This document shows, in pieces, positions 37,858 through 46,762 of a stretch of 64,000 bases of DNA; the first letter of the stretch is position 1; each line of letters opens with the position of its first letter. Made by a program: the position numbers and the translations under genes. This DNA comes from SKVR01 sp037441525. Lineage in GTDB: Bacteria > Bacteroidota > Bacteroidia > Bacteroidales > UBA7960. The notes under the pieces were generated by a model, which had not been told where the DNA came from, did no database searches, and saw nothing but the letters and a program-made list of their open reading frames with translations. The stretch covers positions 57,449 to 121,448 of the forward strand of contig JBBISA010000004.1 in NCBI GenBank assembly GCA_037441525.1. The letters are read 5' to 3'.

Positions 37858-38798
37858 ATGAAGAAATTAGCTGTCATTGCTTTCGGGGGAAATGCCCTTT
37901 TGCGCCCCGGCCAGGAAGGTACCATTGATGAACAGGAGCAAAGTGTGTATGATACCTGCCTGCATTTGGTTAATATGGTTAAAAGCGGTTACAATATCGT
38001 AATTGGCCATGGCAACGGGCCCCAGGTGGGTAATGTGCTGCTTCAGCACGATGCCGGTAAAAAACTTTACGGGCTGCCTACCCAGCCCATCGATTTTTGT
38101 GTTGCCGAAACCCAGGGTTCCATCGGATTTATGATTGAGCAACAACTGCGCAATGTGTTTGCCGTTTATGGTATTGAGCGTAACATTGTTGCCCTTATCA
38201 CCCAGGTGGTAGTTGACAAAAACGACCCCGCATTCAACAATCCGACCAAGCCCGTAGGCCCCTTTTATTCCAGAGAAGAAGCCGATGCCCTGAATGCCGA
38301 AAAGGGTTGGGTGTTTCATGAAGATCCGCGCAAACGCGGTTGGCGCCGGGTGGTTGCCTCGCCCAAACCATTGCAGGTGCCCGCATGGAAAGATGTACAA
38401 CGACTTGCCAGCGAAGGCTCCATTGTTATTACCGTGGGGGGGGGGGAATACCGGCCTATTTCAACGAACAGGGAAAAATTATAGGTATTGATGCCGTGGT
38501 TGACAAGGATCTTGCTTCTTCATTGCTGGCAACAAAAATTGGCGCCGACGAGTTCATTATCCTTACCGATGTCCCCAATGTATATATCAACTTCCATAAG
38601 CCTGGAGAAAAAAAACTGGATCGGGTTTCTGTGGCCGAAATGAAACATTACCTGGCCGAGGGACAATTTACAGAAGGAAGCATGGCTCCCAAGGTACGGG
38701 CTTGTTTGCAGTTTGTTGAAAACGCAGGTGGTAAAGCCATTATTACAACGGCAGAGGAGCTTAACAATCCAGGTGCCGGAACGGTGATTTATCAATAG
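37858..38798 (+). pseudogene. arcC: Carbamate kinase with frame broken in a run of eleven G
   Basis: Makes ATP from carbamoyl phosphate in arginine/citrulline fermentation. From the ATG the protein reads AFGGNALL (phosphate-binding), GHGNGPQVGN and the central PTKPVGPFYS. It reaches ITVGGG, then leaves frame at the G11 tract (38436-38446) and stops at 38484. With twelve G the frame becomes VGGGGIPAYFNEQGKI and runs through VVDKDLAS, ILTDVPNVYIN and the signature GSMAPKVRAC to 38798, about 313 residues. Nothing else is damaged. The tract could be phase-variable, a fixed lesion or a base-calling error. An ornithine carbamoyltransferase gene follows, as in arc operons; no arcA is in the window. 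The 308-bp gap before it (37550-37857) has no gene. Confidence 0.85.
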
Positions 38799-38921
38799 GG
38801 ATCGGTGATTGGGTTTTCGTTTTAGGTGGTTTTTAGTTTTTGAAAAATATATCAGACATAATAATCCCGAATTCCAATTCCCTAATCCCTGATGCCCCGC
38901 AATAATCGCGAATAAAAACAT

Positions 38922-38929
38922 TACTTTTG
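38922..38929 (+). promoter_or_regulatory. -7 element for ornithine carbamoyltransferase
   Basis: TACTTTTG followed by CAC fits TANNTTTG, 32 bases before the ATG at 38962. No TTTG is found at the right distance upstream. Confidence 0.5.
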
Positions 38930-38961
38930 CACTTTCGTAAACCTTAAAAAATTAGCAAATC

Positions 38962-39963
38962 ATGGCATTTAATCTCAGAAACCGGAGTTTTTTGAAGTTG
39001 CTGGATTTTACTCCACAGGAAATCAAATTTTTACTCGATCTATCAGCCGACCTTAAGAAGGCCAAATACGGTGGTTATGAACAACCCCGTCTTGCCGGAA
39101 AAAATATAGCACTCATTTTTGAGAAGGACAGCACCCGCACGCGTTGTGCTTTCGAGGTAGCTGCATTTGATCAGGGAGCCCGCGTTACCTACCTGGGTCC
39201 TTCGGGAAGCCAGATAGGGAAAAAGGAATCGATGAAGGATACTGCCCGCGTTCTGGGTCGCATGTACGATGGTATTGAATACCGTGGCTATGCCCAGGCA
39301 ACCGTTGAAGAACTTGCCGCTTACAGCGGTGTTCCGGTTTGGAATGGTCTTACCAATGAGTTTCACCCTACTCAGATTCTGGCCGATTTCCTGACAATGA
39401 TGGAGCATTGCGATAAGCCGCTCAACCAAATCAAATTCTGTTATTTGGGCGATGCCCGCAACAATATGGGCAATTCACTCATGGTAGGTGCATCGAAAAT
39501 GGGTATGGATTTCCGCGCTGCTGCTCCAAAAGAGGTTCAGCCCGCCGACGAGCTTGTAGCTACCTGCCGCGAAATAGCCAAACAAACCGGTGCCAAAATA
39601 ACCATTACGGATAACGTGGCCGAAGCAGTTAAGGACTGCGACTTCCTCTATACCGATGTGTGGGTATCGATGGGCGAGCCTGCAAGCGTATGGGAAGAAA
39701 GGATTAAACTGCTTAAGCCTTATCAGGTTAATATGGATGTGATGAGAAAAACCGGCAATCCGAAAGTAAAATTCCTGCATTGCCTTCCTGCGTTTCACAA
39801 CCGCGAAACAACCATTGGCGAAGAAATATACCAGAAATTTGGTCTCGACGGGATGGAAGTGGTAGAAGAAGTATTTGAATCAGAGCACTCAGTGGTGTTC
39901 GATCAGGCCGAAAATCGCCTTCATACTATAAAGGCCATTATGGTTGCAACTCTTGGTGCCTGA
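38962..39963 (+). CDS. Ornithine carbamoyltransferase
   Basis: Cytoplasmic enzyme linking ornithine, citrulline and carbamoyl phosphate. The carbamoyl phosphate loop is KDSTRTRCAF (about 55). HPTQILADFLT contributes the active site, the ornithine loop is VWVSMGEP (about 233-240), and the catalytic Cys is in HCLPAFHN (about 274). HCLP and SMG together mark a true ornithine enzyme; the N-succinyl- or N-acetylornithine variants common in Bacteroidetes differ here. Next to a carbamate kinase it is most likely catabolic (arcB), though a biosynthetic role (argF) is possible. The length of 333 is normal. It has its own -7 element and a strong terminator. Confidence 0.93.
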   Translation: MAFNLRNRSFLKLLDFTPQEIKFLLDLSADLKKAKYGGYEQPRLAGKNIALIFEKDSTRTRCAFEVAAFDQGARVTYLGPSGSQIGKKESMKDTARVLGRMYDGIEYRGYAQATVEELAAYSGVPVWNGLTNEFHPTQILADFLTMMEHCDKPLNQIKFCYLGDARNNMGNSLMVGASKMGMDFRAAAPKEVQPADELVATCREIAKQTGAKITITDNVAEAVKDCDFLYTDVWVSMGEPASVWEERIKLLKPYQVNMDVMRKTGNPKVKFLHCLPAFHNRETTIGEEIYQKFGLDGMEVVEEVFESEHSVVFDQAENRLHTIKAIMVATLGA

Positions 39964-40030
39964 TTAATTTCGCCGACCGGCAGGAGTTCACTAAACTCAT
40001 GATCAGCCAGGAAAAACGTTATATCATCAA

Positions 40031-40068
40031 ATACAAAAAGGCTGGCGGTATTGCCGGCCTTTTTGTAT
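40031..40068. terminator. Bidirectional terminator between convergent genes
   Basis: ATACAAAAAGGC pairs with GCCTTTTTGTAT, plus an inner GGC/GCC, around a short loop. The A and T runs on both sides suit termination in both directions, between the carbamoyltransferase and the convergent membrane-protein gene. Confidence 0.85.
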
Positions 40069-40086
40069 GGATAATTACTCCAGGGG

Positions 40087-40992
40087 CTACTTTTCCTTAC
40101 CTACAATAGCTTCAATGGCTTTCTGGGCAAGCCGTTCGGAGAAGCCCGACACAAAGGCAACTGCAAAGTAGTCTAAAGGGTTGCTTAGGGTGAAACTGAA
40201 CAACTGAATACTTCCTGCTACCGACGATTGGAGAAGCAAAAAGATAAAAACCGAAAAAGAAACCCCCACAAATATTTTGCTAAGCGTAACAACCGAGTTG
40301 CTGCCAATTTCGGTAAGGCGCGAAAACTGTGTTGAATAGCGGGTAAATAGTATGGCGCTGGTAATGGCACCCAGGAAAGCAAATATCAGCACCCCGATAA
40401 GGAGTTCGGAAAGGGGGAGTTGCGCGGCATAATTACTTCCGTTTTGGTTAATCAGCACACCAAAATAAACCATGGCACCAGCAATAAACAGCAGTAATAG
40501 CATAAACAACAACTGGAACATACTGCGCGAAAGGGTGTTTTTGTAATACTGGTTGTTGTAGTGCTCGTCTTTAATTTCCAATGCCCTTATCAAAACTTCG
40601 CTTGTAATCTGTCCCAGGGTCAGTTTTTCATCCACGGTGAGCATTCTGATTATGGCATCGCGCCGCCAATCATTCAGTTTTGATGTTTCAACCAGCAGTT
40701 CTTTTGCAATAGCCTGCTTTTCATTTTCGTTCATACCATTTACTTCCAGCCTTTTAGCTGTATGATAAGATTTCCACCCCTCATCAATCTTATGTTTTTG
40801 AAGGAATAACCCTGCCTGATCGAGCAGCACTCTGGCCTGTATGGCCCATTGAGCCTTATCGTTTCCGGAAACGGCAATACGTTTTTCGAGCAGAGGGCGA
40901 TAGCTGGCCAGATCGCCGGCCAATCTTGTGTAGCGCGGCGTATATTCCAGCGATGTAAGGCGCAGCCACAATGCATGAATTTTATTTTTCAT
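40087..40992 (-). CDS. Uncharacterised membrane protein
   Basis: 301 residues: a soluble helical N-terminal half (about 1-155), then four predicted membrane helices (about 158-180, 195-220, 240-262 and 268-290), with a short basic tail. The text near DWRRDAIIRMLTVDEKLTLGQITSEVLIRAL suggests a helical regulatory or scaffold region. No family was recognised. It follows a DUF4255 gene on the same strand after 47 bases and may be cotranscribed with it. Function unknown. Confidence 0.7.
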   Translation of the reverse strand: MKNKIHALWLRLTSLEYTPRYTRLAGDLASYRPLLEKRIAVSGNDKAQWAIQARVLLDQAGLFLQKHKIDEGWKSYHTAKRLEVNGMNENEKQAIAKELLVETSKLNDWRRDAIIRMLTVDEKLTLGQITSEVLIRALEIKDEHYNNQYYKNTLSRSMFQLLFMLLLLFIAGAMVYFGVLINQNGSNYAAQLPLSELLIGVLIFAFLGAITSAILFTRYSTQFSRLTEIGSNSVVTLSKIFVGVSFSVFIFLLLQSSVAGSIQLFSFTLSNPLDYFAVAFVSGFSERLAQKAIEAIVGKEK

Positions 40993-41039
40993 ACCTGATA
41001 GAATTTAAAGTCGAATCACCTGGTTTTTTAGAATTTCAT

Positions 41040-41558
41040 TTAAGGATTCACCATTTGTACTTTGTAACAGGCAAATGGATAGTGTTTTCCACCCAGCACC
41101 ATCCAAAGTCTGTAAACTTGTTCCATGGTAATGGGGTTCTGTGTAATGAAGAGGGTCATTCCGGCAGGAAGATCGCTGCCCGATGATCCTTTCAGGATGC
41201 CGCCAAATATGCTTTTATGCTGAAAAAACCTAATGGTATGTCCCAGCATATCAAGTGCCAGGGGGTAATCATCGCTTACAAACGATATGATAACATTTAC
41301 GGTAATGTTAAGCATATTATTGTCTGATGGACCATTGAGCAGTTCGCGTTCGGCCTGGAGAAAGCGGTTTTTGACCATGGTGTCTTCTTCGGTCGAAAGG
41401 AGCGTTATTACCACCGGGCTGGCAATACTTTGGGTATTATGTGCCGCAATATTATCGATGGTTACAAGGGGTTGTTTTTTATCATTCCCCTTCCTTGTGC
41501 GTGCTGCCAGTGATGCTTCGAGCTCGCCGGCCAGATGTTCCAAAGCTTTGTAAATCAT
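41040..41558 (-). CDS. DUF4255 / Pvc16-like protein (orphan of a contractile injection system)
   Basis: 172 residues matching the DUF4255 pattern: MIYKALEHLAGELEASL at the start, ASPVVITLLSTEEDTMVKN, a beta-strand NITVNVIISFVSDDY, then LDMLGHTIRFFQHKSIF and a C-terminal YRLWMVLGGKHYPFACYKVQMV. In extracellular contractile injection systems this family (Pvc16/Afp16) caps the tube and sheath. No sheath, tube, baseplate, spike or ATPase gene is within the window, so it is an orphan or the edge of a lost cluster. The membrane protein gene follows. The 423-bp gap upstream (41559-41981) holds no gene. Confidence 0.72.
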   Translation of the reverse strand: MIYKALEHLAGELEASLAARTRKGNDKKQPLVTIDNIAAHNTQSIASPVVITLLSTEEDTMVKNRFLQAERELLNGPSDNNMLNITVNVIISFVSDDYPLALDMLGHTIRFFQHKSIFGGILKGSSGSDLPAGMTLFITQNPITMEQVYRLWMVLGGKHYPFACYKVQMVNP

Positions 41559-41935
41559 TTGTGGTTGGTTTTTGTGGATTACTTATTTGAAATAGTTTTA
41601 AAGGATTAAATAATAATGAGAATTTAATGGTCAGCGAAAGAGTGGGTGCTTTGCAATTGCTATCTGCCTAACAATACCTGCAGGCCGACACTTTAATTTC
41701 AATCGGGGCAACCATGGCAGTCTGAGCGAAACAATTATATTGTTTACTTCGCGAAAAAAATAATCGGTGGCCATAATTGATGTCTTGAGCGGCACTTTAG
41801 TTCACAGAACTTTGTTAAATCCCTAAAATTACCGTGTTAGTAGGTGTAAATCAAGTAGTAACCCGGTTTAAGTGGTTTTTTAACGAAAATATAACAGTAT
41901 CGAAGCATTGAATAAATATGTTTGCAACTGTTTCT

Positions 41936-41943
41936 TATTTTTG
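41936..41943 (+). promoter_or_regulatory. -7 element for the 480-residue acidic protein
   Basis: TATTTTTG followed by CCTCAC fits TANNTTTG, about 38 bases before the ATG at 41982. No clear -33 element. Confidence 0.45.
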
Positions 41944-41981
41944 CCTCACTTATCCCATTCACGATATAATATAGCGGTTAT

Positions 41982-43424
41982 ATGAGCAAGAAAAGGAAGA
42001 AAGCAGCTGAACCCATTTCAAGTCCTGTAAATTTTTTTAAAACAAGAGCAAGATCAATCCCCTTGCATAAATGTTTTATTTCTGATAACTGGCAAAAGAC
42101 CAGATTACCCACAGTTGTTGTAAGTCGGCGGCACCTAACAGGAAATGTTTCAGCCTGCCTTTATATGGTCGACCTTAATTGCCTTGGGGTTGTTTCAACC
42201 ATGTATATTTTCAATGTGCCGGAAGAAGAAATGATCCGATCCATTGATTATTACTACGAAAATGCGTTGATTGATGCCAAATACATCGATGCAAGTTATA
42301 CCCTTGTCCATTACATTATATACGCCGGTGCAGAATTTGCCAGGGAGTGGGGCATACCTGTGCAGAATAATTTCTTTGTTACCCGTGAATTCCTCGAGCC
42401 GGATGATGAAGAAATTGAACTGATCGAGATAGAGTGCGGAGACCAGGAAATGCCAGCTTTTAATAGTCAGATGTACGAAGACTTTTTCCCTGGCAAAGCC
42501 GACGCAATAATAAAGAAACTTGACAAATATCCAGGGCCAGGCAGGTATAAATTAGTATCGCAATACTCCTCTGACGATGATGCAAATAAAGAGGACAAGG
42601 ATGTTTGGGATGATGATAAGCTGGAGGATCCTGATACTAACCTACAAAATGAAGATGGTAGCGCATACAACTATACCCCTGAAGACTTTGAAAAGGACAA
42701 ACATTTTTTTCTTAAGAACTTTAACAAAGACGGCAGTTTCGATTGGGATAAATTTAATAAGTTCGAAATAGTTCTGGATAGATTAGGAGATTATCTGGCC
42801 GATAATGAGTTGGTTGAGCAATATAATAATACCCTTTTTGATTTGGAATTCGACGAAATAGCCTTTGATTCACTTCCTGAAGGTTTTATTGATGTAAACA
42901 ACGCCAGCCCGGAGTTAAAGCAAAAGGTAGTGGATGCTTTGTTCGAATATATGGCAGACGACAGAAGGCCACGGCAGAACATAAAGAAACTTGAAAAGCT
43001 GATTGGTCGTGATCCTCTTATTACCTATCTGACCCTTTCGCAGGACAAGCTGGAAAACGTAAACGATAAAACCATTGAGCAAAAGCTCCGGGATGCTATA
43101 ATTGAATTTCCGGATAATACGCTATTGAAATTGTTTCATTACAACCATTTATGCGAAAAGTCGGAAGATGGCTTACAATTACCCGATGAAAATATGATGT
43201 TAAGCAACTATTTCGGAGACCGAAGCACCATTCATCTCATCGAATTGCAAGCTTATGTGGGTTTTTTTATAAATGAGTTATTTGCACAGCCCAATCTCGA
43301 AAAGCTTATCGCGTTTGATGACTTTCTAAATGACCTGTTCATTCCCAAAGATATTTTTATTGCTTTCGAATCTCTGGTTTTAACAGCAAAAATTATTTGC
43401 ATCAAAAAAAGGCTCAAAGGTTAA
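41982..43424 (+). CDS. Uncharacterised acidic protein
   Basis: 480 residues, cytoplasmic, with no signal peptide or membrane helix. Residues about 20-165 form a recurrent but unnamed domain (ARSIPLHKCFISDNWQKTRLP, cited as residues 24-44; then VSRRHLTGNVSACLYMVDLNCLGV) seen in bacterial proteins of unknown role. A very acidic linker follows at about 200-235 (DDDANKEDKDVWDDDKLEDPDTN, residues 197-219). The C-terminal half is helical and suggests repeat-type packing. No catalytic motif was seen. It has a -7 element and ends before a strong inverted repeat, so it is a single-gene unit. Confidence 0.65.
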   Translation: MSKKRKKAAEPISSPVNFFKTRARSIPLHKCFISDNWQKTRLPTVVVSRRHLTGNVSACLYMVDLNCLGVVSTMYIFNVPEEEMIRSIDYYYENALIDAKYIDASYTLVHYIIYAGAEFAREWGIPVQNNFFVTREFLEPDDEEIELIEIECGDQEMPAFNSQMYEDFFPGKADAIIKKLDKYPGPGRYKLVSQYSSDDDANKEDKDVWDDDKLEDPDTNLQNEDGSAYNYTPEDFEKDKHFFLKNFNKDGSFDWDKFNKFEIVLDRLGDYLADNELVEQYNNTLFDLEFDEIAFDSLPEGFIDVNNASPELKQKVVDALFEYMADDRRPRQNIKKLEKLIGRDPLITYLTLSQDKLENVNDKTIEQKLRDAIIEFPDNTLLKLFHYNHLCEKSEDGLQLPDENMMLSNYFGDRSTIHLIELQAYVGFFINELFAQPNLEKLIAFDDFLNDLFIPKDIFIAFESLVLTAKIICIKKRLKG

Positions 43425-43566
43425 AATGGCAATTGATCACATCTTATGTAGTTTTTCATTTCATCACCACCATTAATGAAATGATGATAACAGCCCATTT
43501 CAAACCTTGATATCACTGATTTCCCTTTCTAAGTTGTCACCGCCCAATCGAACCATAGTGGAATTG

Positions 43567-43654
43567 AAAAATTAAAACTCCTGATCAAATCCCTTAAAAC
43601 CATTAAAGTTGCGCTGGAATATCAGTTGATCAGGAGTTTTAATTTTTTTGTTTG
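43567..43654. terminator. 22-bp perfect inverted repeat, probable terminator
   Basis: The left arm (43567-43588) begins AAAAATTAAAACTCC and the right arm (43626-43647) is its exact complement, ending GGAGTTTTAATTTTT. The 37-base loop is long and the stem unusually long for a terminator. A T run follows. It lies 140 bases after the acidic-protein gene. The rest of the gap 43425-43820 has no gene. Confidence 0.6.
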
Positions 43655-43820
43655 AAATTACTTTTTCAGATAGCGATTATCCGAAAATAATATCCAAAAA
43701 TCAGCTCCCCCAAACCAGCTCTTTAAGCCACGCAAATTGAGTTTCCAGAAATTTCGACCCAAAAATTATCCTGTCTGCTTAATCCTTTGTAAATTAGCTA
43801 ATATTCTAAGCTGGAATGAA

Positions 43821-45056
43821 ATGTTCCGTAGTTTTTTAATTGTACTTTTTTTATCAACGGTTCGGGGTGTAAGTTCGCCTGGGCAGGTGCCGGGCTGCAC
43901 TGATCCGCTTGCCACCAACTTTAATGCGCAGGCAACGGTAAATGATGGTTCATGCCAGTATTTATCCACCATTGTTTCGCCGGCTCAAACATGGAGTCTG
44001 CCCCAGGTGGTTGATGAAACATCAGGGCTTATTGTTTTTAATAATCAGTTGTGGACACATAATGACGAAACTGATATTAATCTTTATGCATTCGGCTTTC
44101 CCGATTTTCGGCAATACACAACTTACACGCTTGCCGGTACCCAAAATACTGACTGGGAAGATATTGACCAGGACCAGGATTATATCTATGTTGGCGACTT
44201 TGGCAACAATTCGCGGGGCAACCGCACTGACCTGAGAATACTGCGTATTGATAAATCGTCGCTTCCTCTGAATCAGCCGGTTATTGATACAATCTGGTTT
44301 TCCTATTCGCAGCAAACAGATTTTGCCAACTCAGGCAGCAATAATACCGATTTTGATTGCGAAGCCATGATTGTTACTGCCGACAGTATTTATTTGTTTA
44401 CCAAGGAGTGGGTAAGTGAGCAATCAAGCCTTTATGCGTTGTCCAAAAACCCTGGTACTTATGTGGCCCGGTTTCGCGATCGCATAAATGTAAATGGCCT
44501 GATAACAGGTGCTACACACCTTCCCGGCAAATCGCTTGTTGTGTTAACCGGCTATTCTTCTGCATTGCAGCCATTTCTTTATTTGTTATACGATTACAAT
44601 GATGAACAGATTTTTTCAGGAAACAAAAGGAAATTAATGTTGAATATGCCTCTGCACCAGGTTGAGGGTATTGCCACCACTGATGGGTTAAACTACTATA
44701 TTTCGAACGAGACCTTTACTTTTTCATTAGTTACCAAAAGGCAGGCGGTGCATAGAATTGATCTTTCGGGGTACCTGGGTCATTTTATTGCAGGCACCAG
44801 TTTGGCCCGTTTGCATCCTGGTCACAAAAATGTAATAACATATCCCAACCCGGCCAACGATATGCTGATTATTGAAACCGATGATGTTTTTAGCGGGCTT
44901 CCATTCGGTGTTTTTAATATCGCAGGACAGGAAATACTCAATGGCGACCTGGGAAATGGTTTTACTATTATTGATACTATGTTGGTTGAACCCGGTCTGT
45001 ATTTTTTGAGAATAGGATTTCCTGTTAAGTTTTCGCGAAAAATATTGATAAAGTAG
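43821..45056 (+). CDS. Exported protein with T9SS-type C-terminal sorting domain
   Basis: Secreted protein, about 411 residues from the ATG at 43821. That start was chosen because it begins a normal signal peptide (MFRSFLIVLFLSTVRG); the open frame extends 28 codons further upstream without a leader. After the signal comes a short cysteine motif GCTDPLATNFNAQATVNDGSC, a small repeat often found in marine and gut Bacteroidetes exoproteins. A beta-propeller-like region follows (about 60-310, YIYVGDFGNNSRGNRTDL). The last 75 residues are a type A sorting tail: YPNPANDMLIIE, GVFNIAGQEIL, and EPGLYFLRI, ending KILIK. It should be exported by the type IX system, whose genes lie elsewhere. Confidence 0.82.
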   Translation: MFRSFLIVLFLSTVRGVSSPGQVPGCTDPLATNFNAQATVNDGSCQYLSTIVSPAQTWSLPQVVDETSGLIVFNNQLWTHNDETDINLYAFGFPDFRQYTTYTLAGTQNTDWEDIDQDQDYIYVGDFGNNSRGNRTDLRILRIDKSSLPLNQPVIDTIWFSYSQQTDFANSGSNNTDFDCEAMIVTADSIYLFTKEWVSEQSSLYALSKNPGTYVARFRDRINVNGLITGATHLPGKSLVVLTGYSSALQPFLYLLYDYNDEQIFSGNKRKLMLNMPLHQVEGIATTDGLNYYISNETFTFSLVTKRQAVHRIDLSGYLGHFIAGTSLARLHPGHKNVITYPNPANDMLIIETDDVFSGLPFGVFNIAGQEILNGDLGNGFTIIDTMLVEPGLYFLRIGFPVKFSRKILIK

Positions 45057-45084
45057 CAATCAGGGGCAATTCACCTTTGATGGA

Positions 45085-45993
45085 TCAGGAACGGATAAAC
45101 TGCAGTATTTGATTGGTTTCGGCGGGTAAAAACCATTTTGCATCTTCATACTTTTTAAACCATGTTATCTGGCGCTTGGCATAGCGCCGGGTGTTGGTGG
45201 CTATTTTTTCCAGGGCAGTAGCCAGGTCGTAGCGGTTGGCGAGCCAGTCGAAAAGTTCTTTGAAGCCAACAGTGTTGAGGGCATTTAAATGGCGATGGGG
45301 GTAGTATGCAAGAGCTTCTTCAATGAGTCCCTGCTGCACCATTGCACTGGTGCGTTGCCCTATACGCAGGGCAAGTTCGGCGCGGGGCCGGTTCAATACA
45401 ATGGTTTTTATATTGAAAGGACGCTCTGTTGTACTATTGCTCCGCCACATGGAAAAGGGTTTGCCGGTAGCCCTGAACATCTCGATACCCCTCATCATAC
45501 GATTTGGGTTGGACTGGTCAACTATGGCGAAATAGCCAGGGTCGCAATTTTTCAGTTCATCGCGCAATCCCTCAAGTCCCTTCAGCTGATAAAGGATTTT
45601 TACTTCAGCGCGGATTTGTCCGGGCACATCGGGCATGGGGTCGATACCAAAACACAGCGCATCAATGTATAGCCCCGACCCACCGGTAACAACTACGTAG
45701 TCTGATTTTTTCCATAGTCTATCGGCAATTTCGATGGCTTGTTGCTCAAAGTGGCTGGCATTGTAATAGTCGTGTATGGAGAGATGGCCCACCAGGTGGT
45801 GTTTTACCAGATTAAGTTCTTCGGGGGTAGGGGCTGCGGTACCAATGGTCAATTCGCGGTAGAACTGGCGGGCATCGGCCGAAATAATTTCGGCCCCAAG
45901 CTGCCTGGCTATGCTGATGCTTGTTTCAGTTTTGCCGACAGCTGTGGGGCCTGTAAGGATAACAAGGGTTTTTCTGTCAGAATTTTCCCTCAT
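45085..45993 (-). CDS. miaA: tRNA dimethylallyltransferase MiaA
   Basis: Adds a dimethylallyl group to A37 of tRNAs that read UNN codons. The P-loop is LTGPTAVGKTE near the start, followed by SADARQFYREL (the substrate-binding Asp), GGSGLYIDAL and the RYAKRQITWFKK tRNA-binding end. The start at 45993 is preferred: the open frame extends 29 codons further, but those read an unconvincing hydrophobic stretch inside the upstream gene. With this start the protein is 302 residues, the usual size, and overlaps the end of the PRiA4-like gene by 17 bases. Last gene of the crtW-to-miaA series. Confidence 0.93.
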   Translation of the reverse strand: MRENSDRKTLVILTGPTAVGKTETSISIARQLGAEIISADARQFYRELTIGTAAPTPEELNLVKHHLVGHLSIHDYYNASHFEQQAIEIADRLWKKSDYVVVTGGSGLYIDALCFGIDPMPDVPGQIRAEVKILYQLKGLEGLRDELKNCDPGYFAIVDQSNPNRMMRGIEMFRATGKPFSMWRSNSTTERPFNIKTIVLNRPRAELALRIGQRTSAMVQQGLIEEALAYYPHRHLNALNTVGFKELFDWLANRYDLATALEKIATNTRRYAKRQITWFKKYEDAKWFLPAETNQILQFIRS

Positions 45994-46693
45994 CAAAATC
46001 TTCACCCATTTCAATGGAACCATCAAAAAATTCAGAATCATCAAAATCATCCACATCTTCTCCTTCTCCAAAACTAACACCTACTCGCGATGGGGTTTCT
46101 TCACCTTCGCCTATCTCCATCCCATCCATATCCATATTCAGGTCAATTTCCATCTCCATTTCAATATCTGAGTCGGTGGGTTCATCGTCCATAGGTTCGA
46201 GGTCTTCCTCATCTTCGGGACTAAGGCCTGGTAGCGGAACAGGTTTGCGGTTAATTTCCGATGGGATGCCACCAAGTGCTGCGGCGATACGGGGATACTT
46301 TTCGTTTTTTGCGGCGGGCATTATCCGCATTAATTCAATATAAAAAGTCCAGTCTTTATTAATGTCGTAAACGTAAATGAATTTCTGGTGGGGGTCATCG
46401 ATAAAATCGCTCAGTACACACTCGTCCATAAAATATATCTTTTCGTTTTCTTTTTCCTGGCTTTCGCCGTTGTGCCGTATGGGCGATGGGGTGGCGCCGG
46501 GCTGGTAAATTCGGTTACGTTTGCGATAGCGATGGTCGCAAAGATAGAATGTACATTCAAGGGACTTATCGAGGGAAAGATTTTCATTGATCAGGTTGTG
46601 AAAATCGAGAAAGGTCTGGTCGGTGAGCAGGTCTATGTCCCTTGAAAAGCCATCCTGCTCTTCGAAATTCATCTTAAATCTGTATATAAACAT
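45977..46693 (-). CDS. PRiA4 ORF3-like protein with acidic tail
   Basis: 238 residues. Residues 1-135 match the plasmid pRiA4b ORF3-like family: MFIYRFKMNFEEQDGFSRDID, cited as residues 1-21, then FYLCDHRYRKRN, MDECVLSDFIDDPHQKFIYVYD and WTFYIELMRI. Residues about 150-238 are strongly acidic (runs of Asp, Glu and Met) and probably disordered. The family's role is unknown. In this genome it is sandwiched between cca and miaA, both tRNA-maturation genes, but this may be chance. It overlaps the miaA start by 17 bases, so translation may be coupled. Confidence 0.7.
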   Translation of the reverse strand: MFIYRFKMNFEEQDGFSRDIDLLTDQTFLDFHNLINENLSLDKSLECTFYLCDHRYRKRNRIYQPGATPSPIRHNGESQEKENEKIYFMDECVLSDFIDDPHQKFIYVYDINKDWTFYIELMRIMPAAKNEKYPRIAAALGGIPSEINRKPVPLPGLSPEDEEDLEPMDDEPTDSDIEMEMEIDLNMDMDGMEIGEGEETPSRVGVSFGEGEDVDDFDDSEFFDGSIEMGEDFDEGKF

Positions 46694-46762
46694 GCCGGTG
46701 ATATTTGCAATTAAGGGTGATTGGTTTTACCGCAAGGCCAAACAAAAATAGTTATTAATTGA

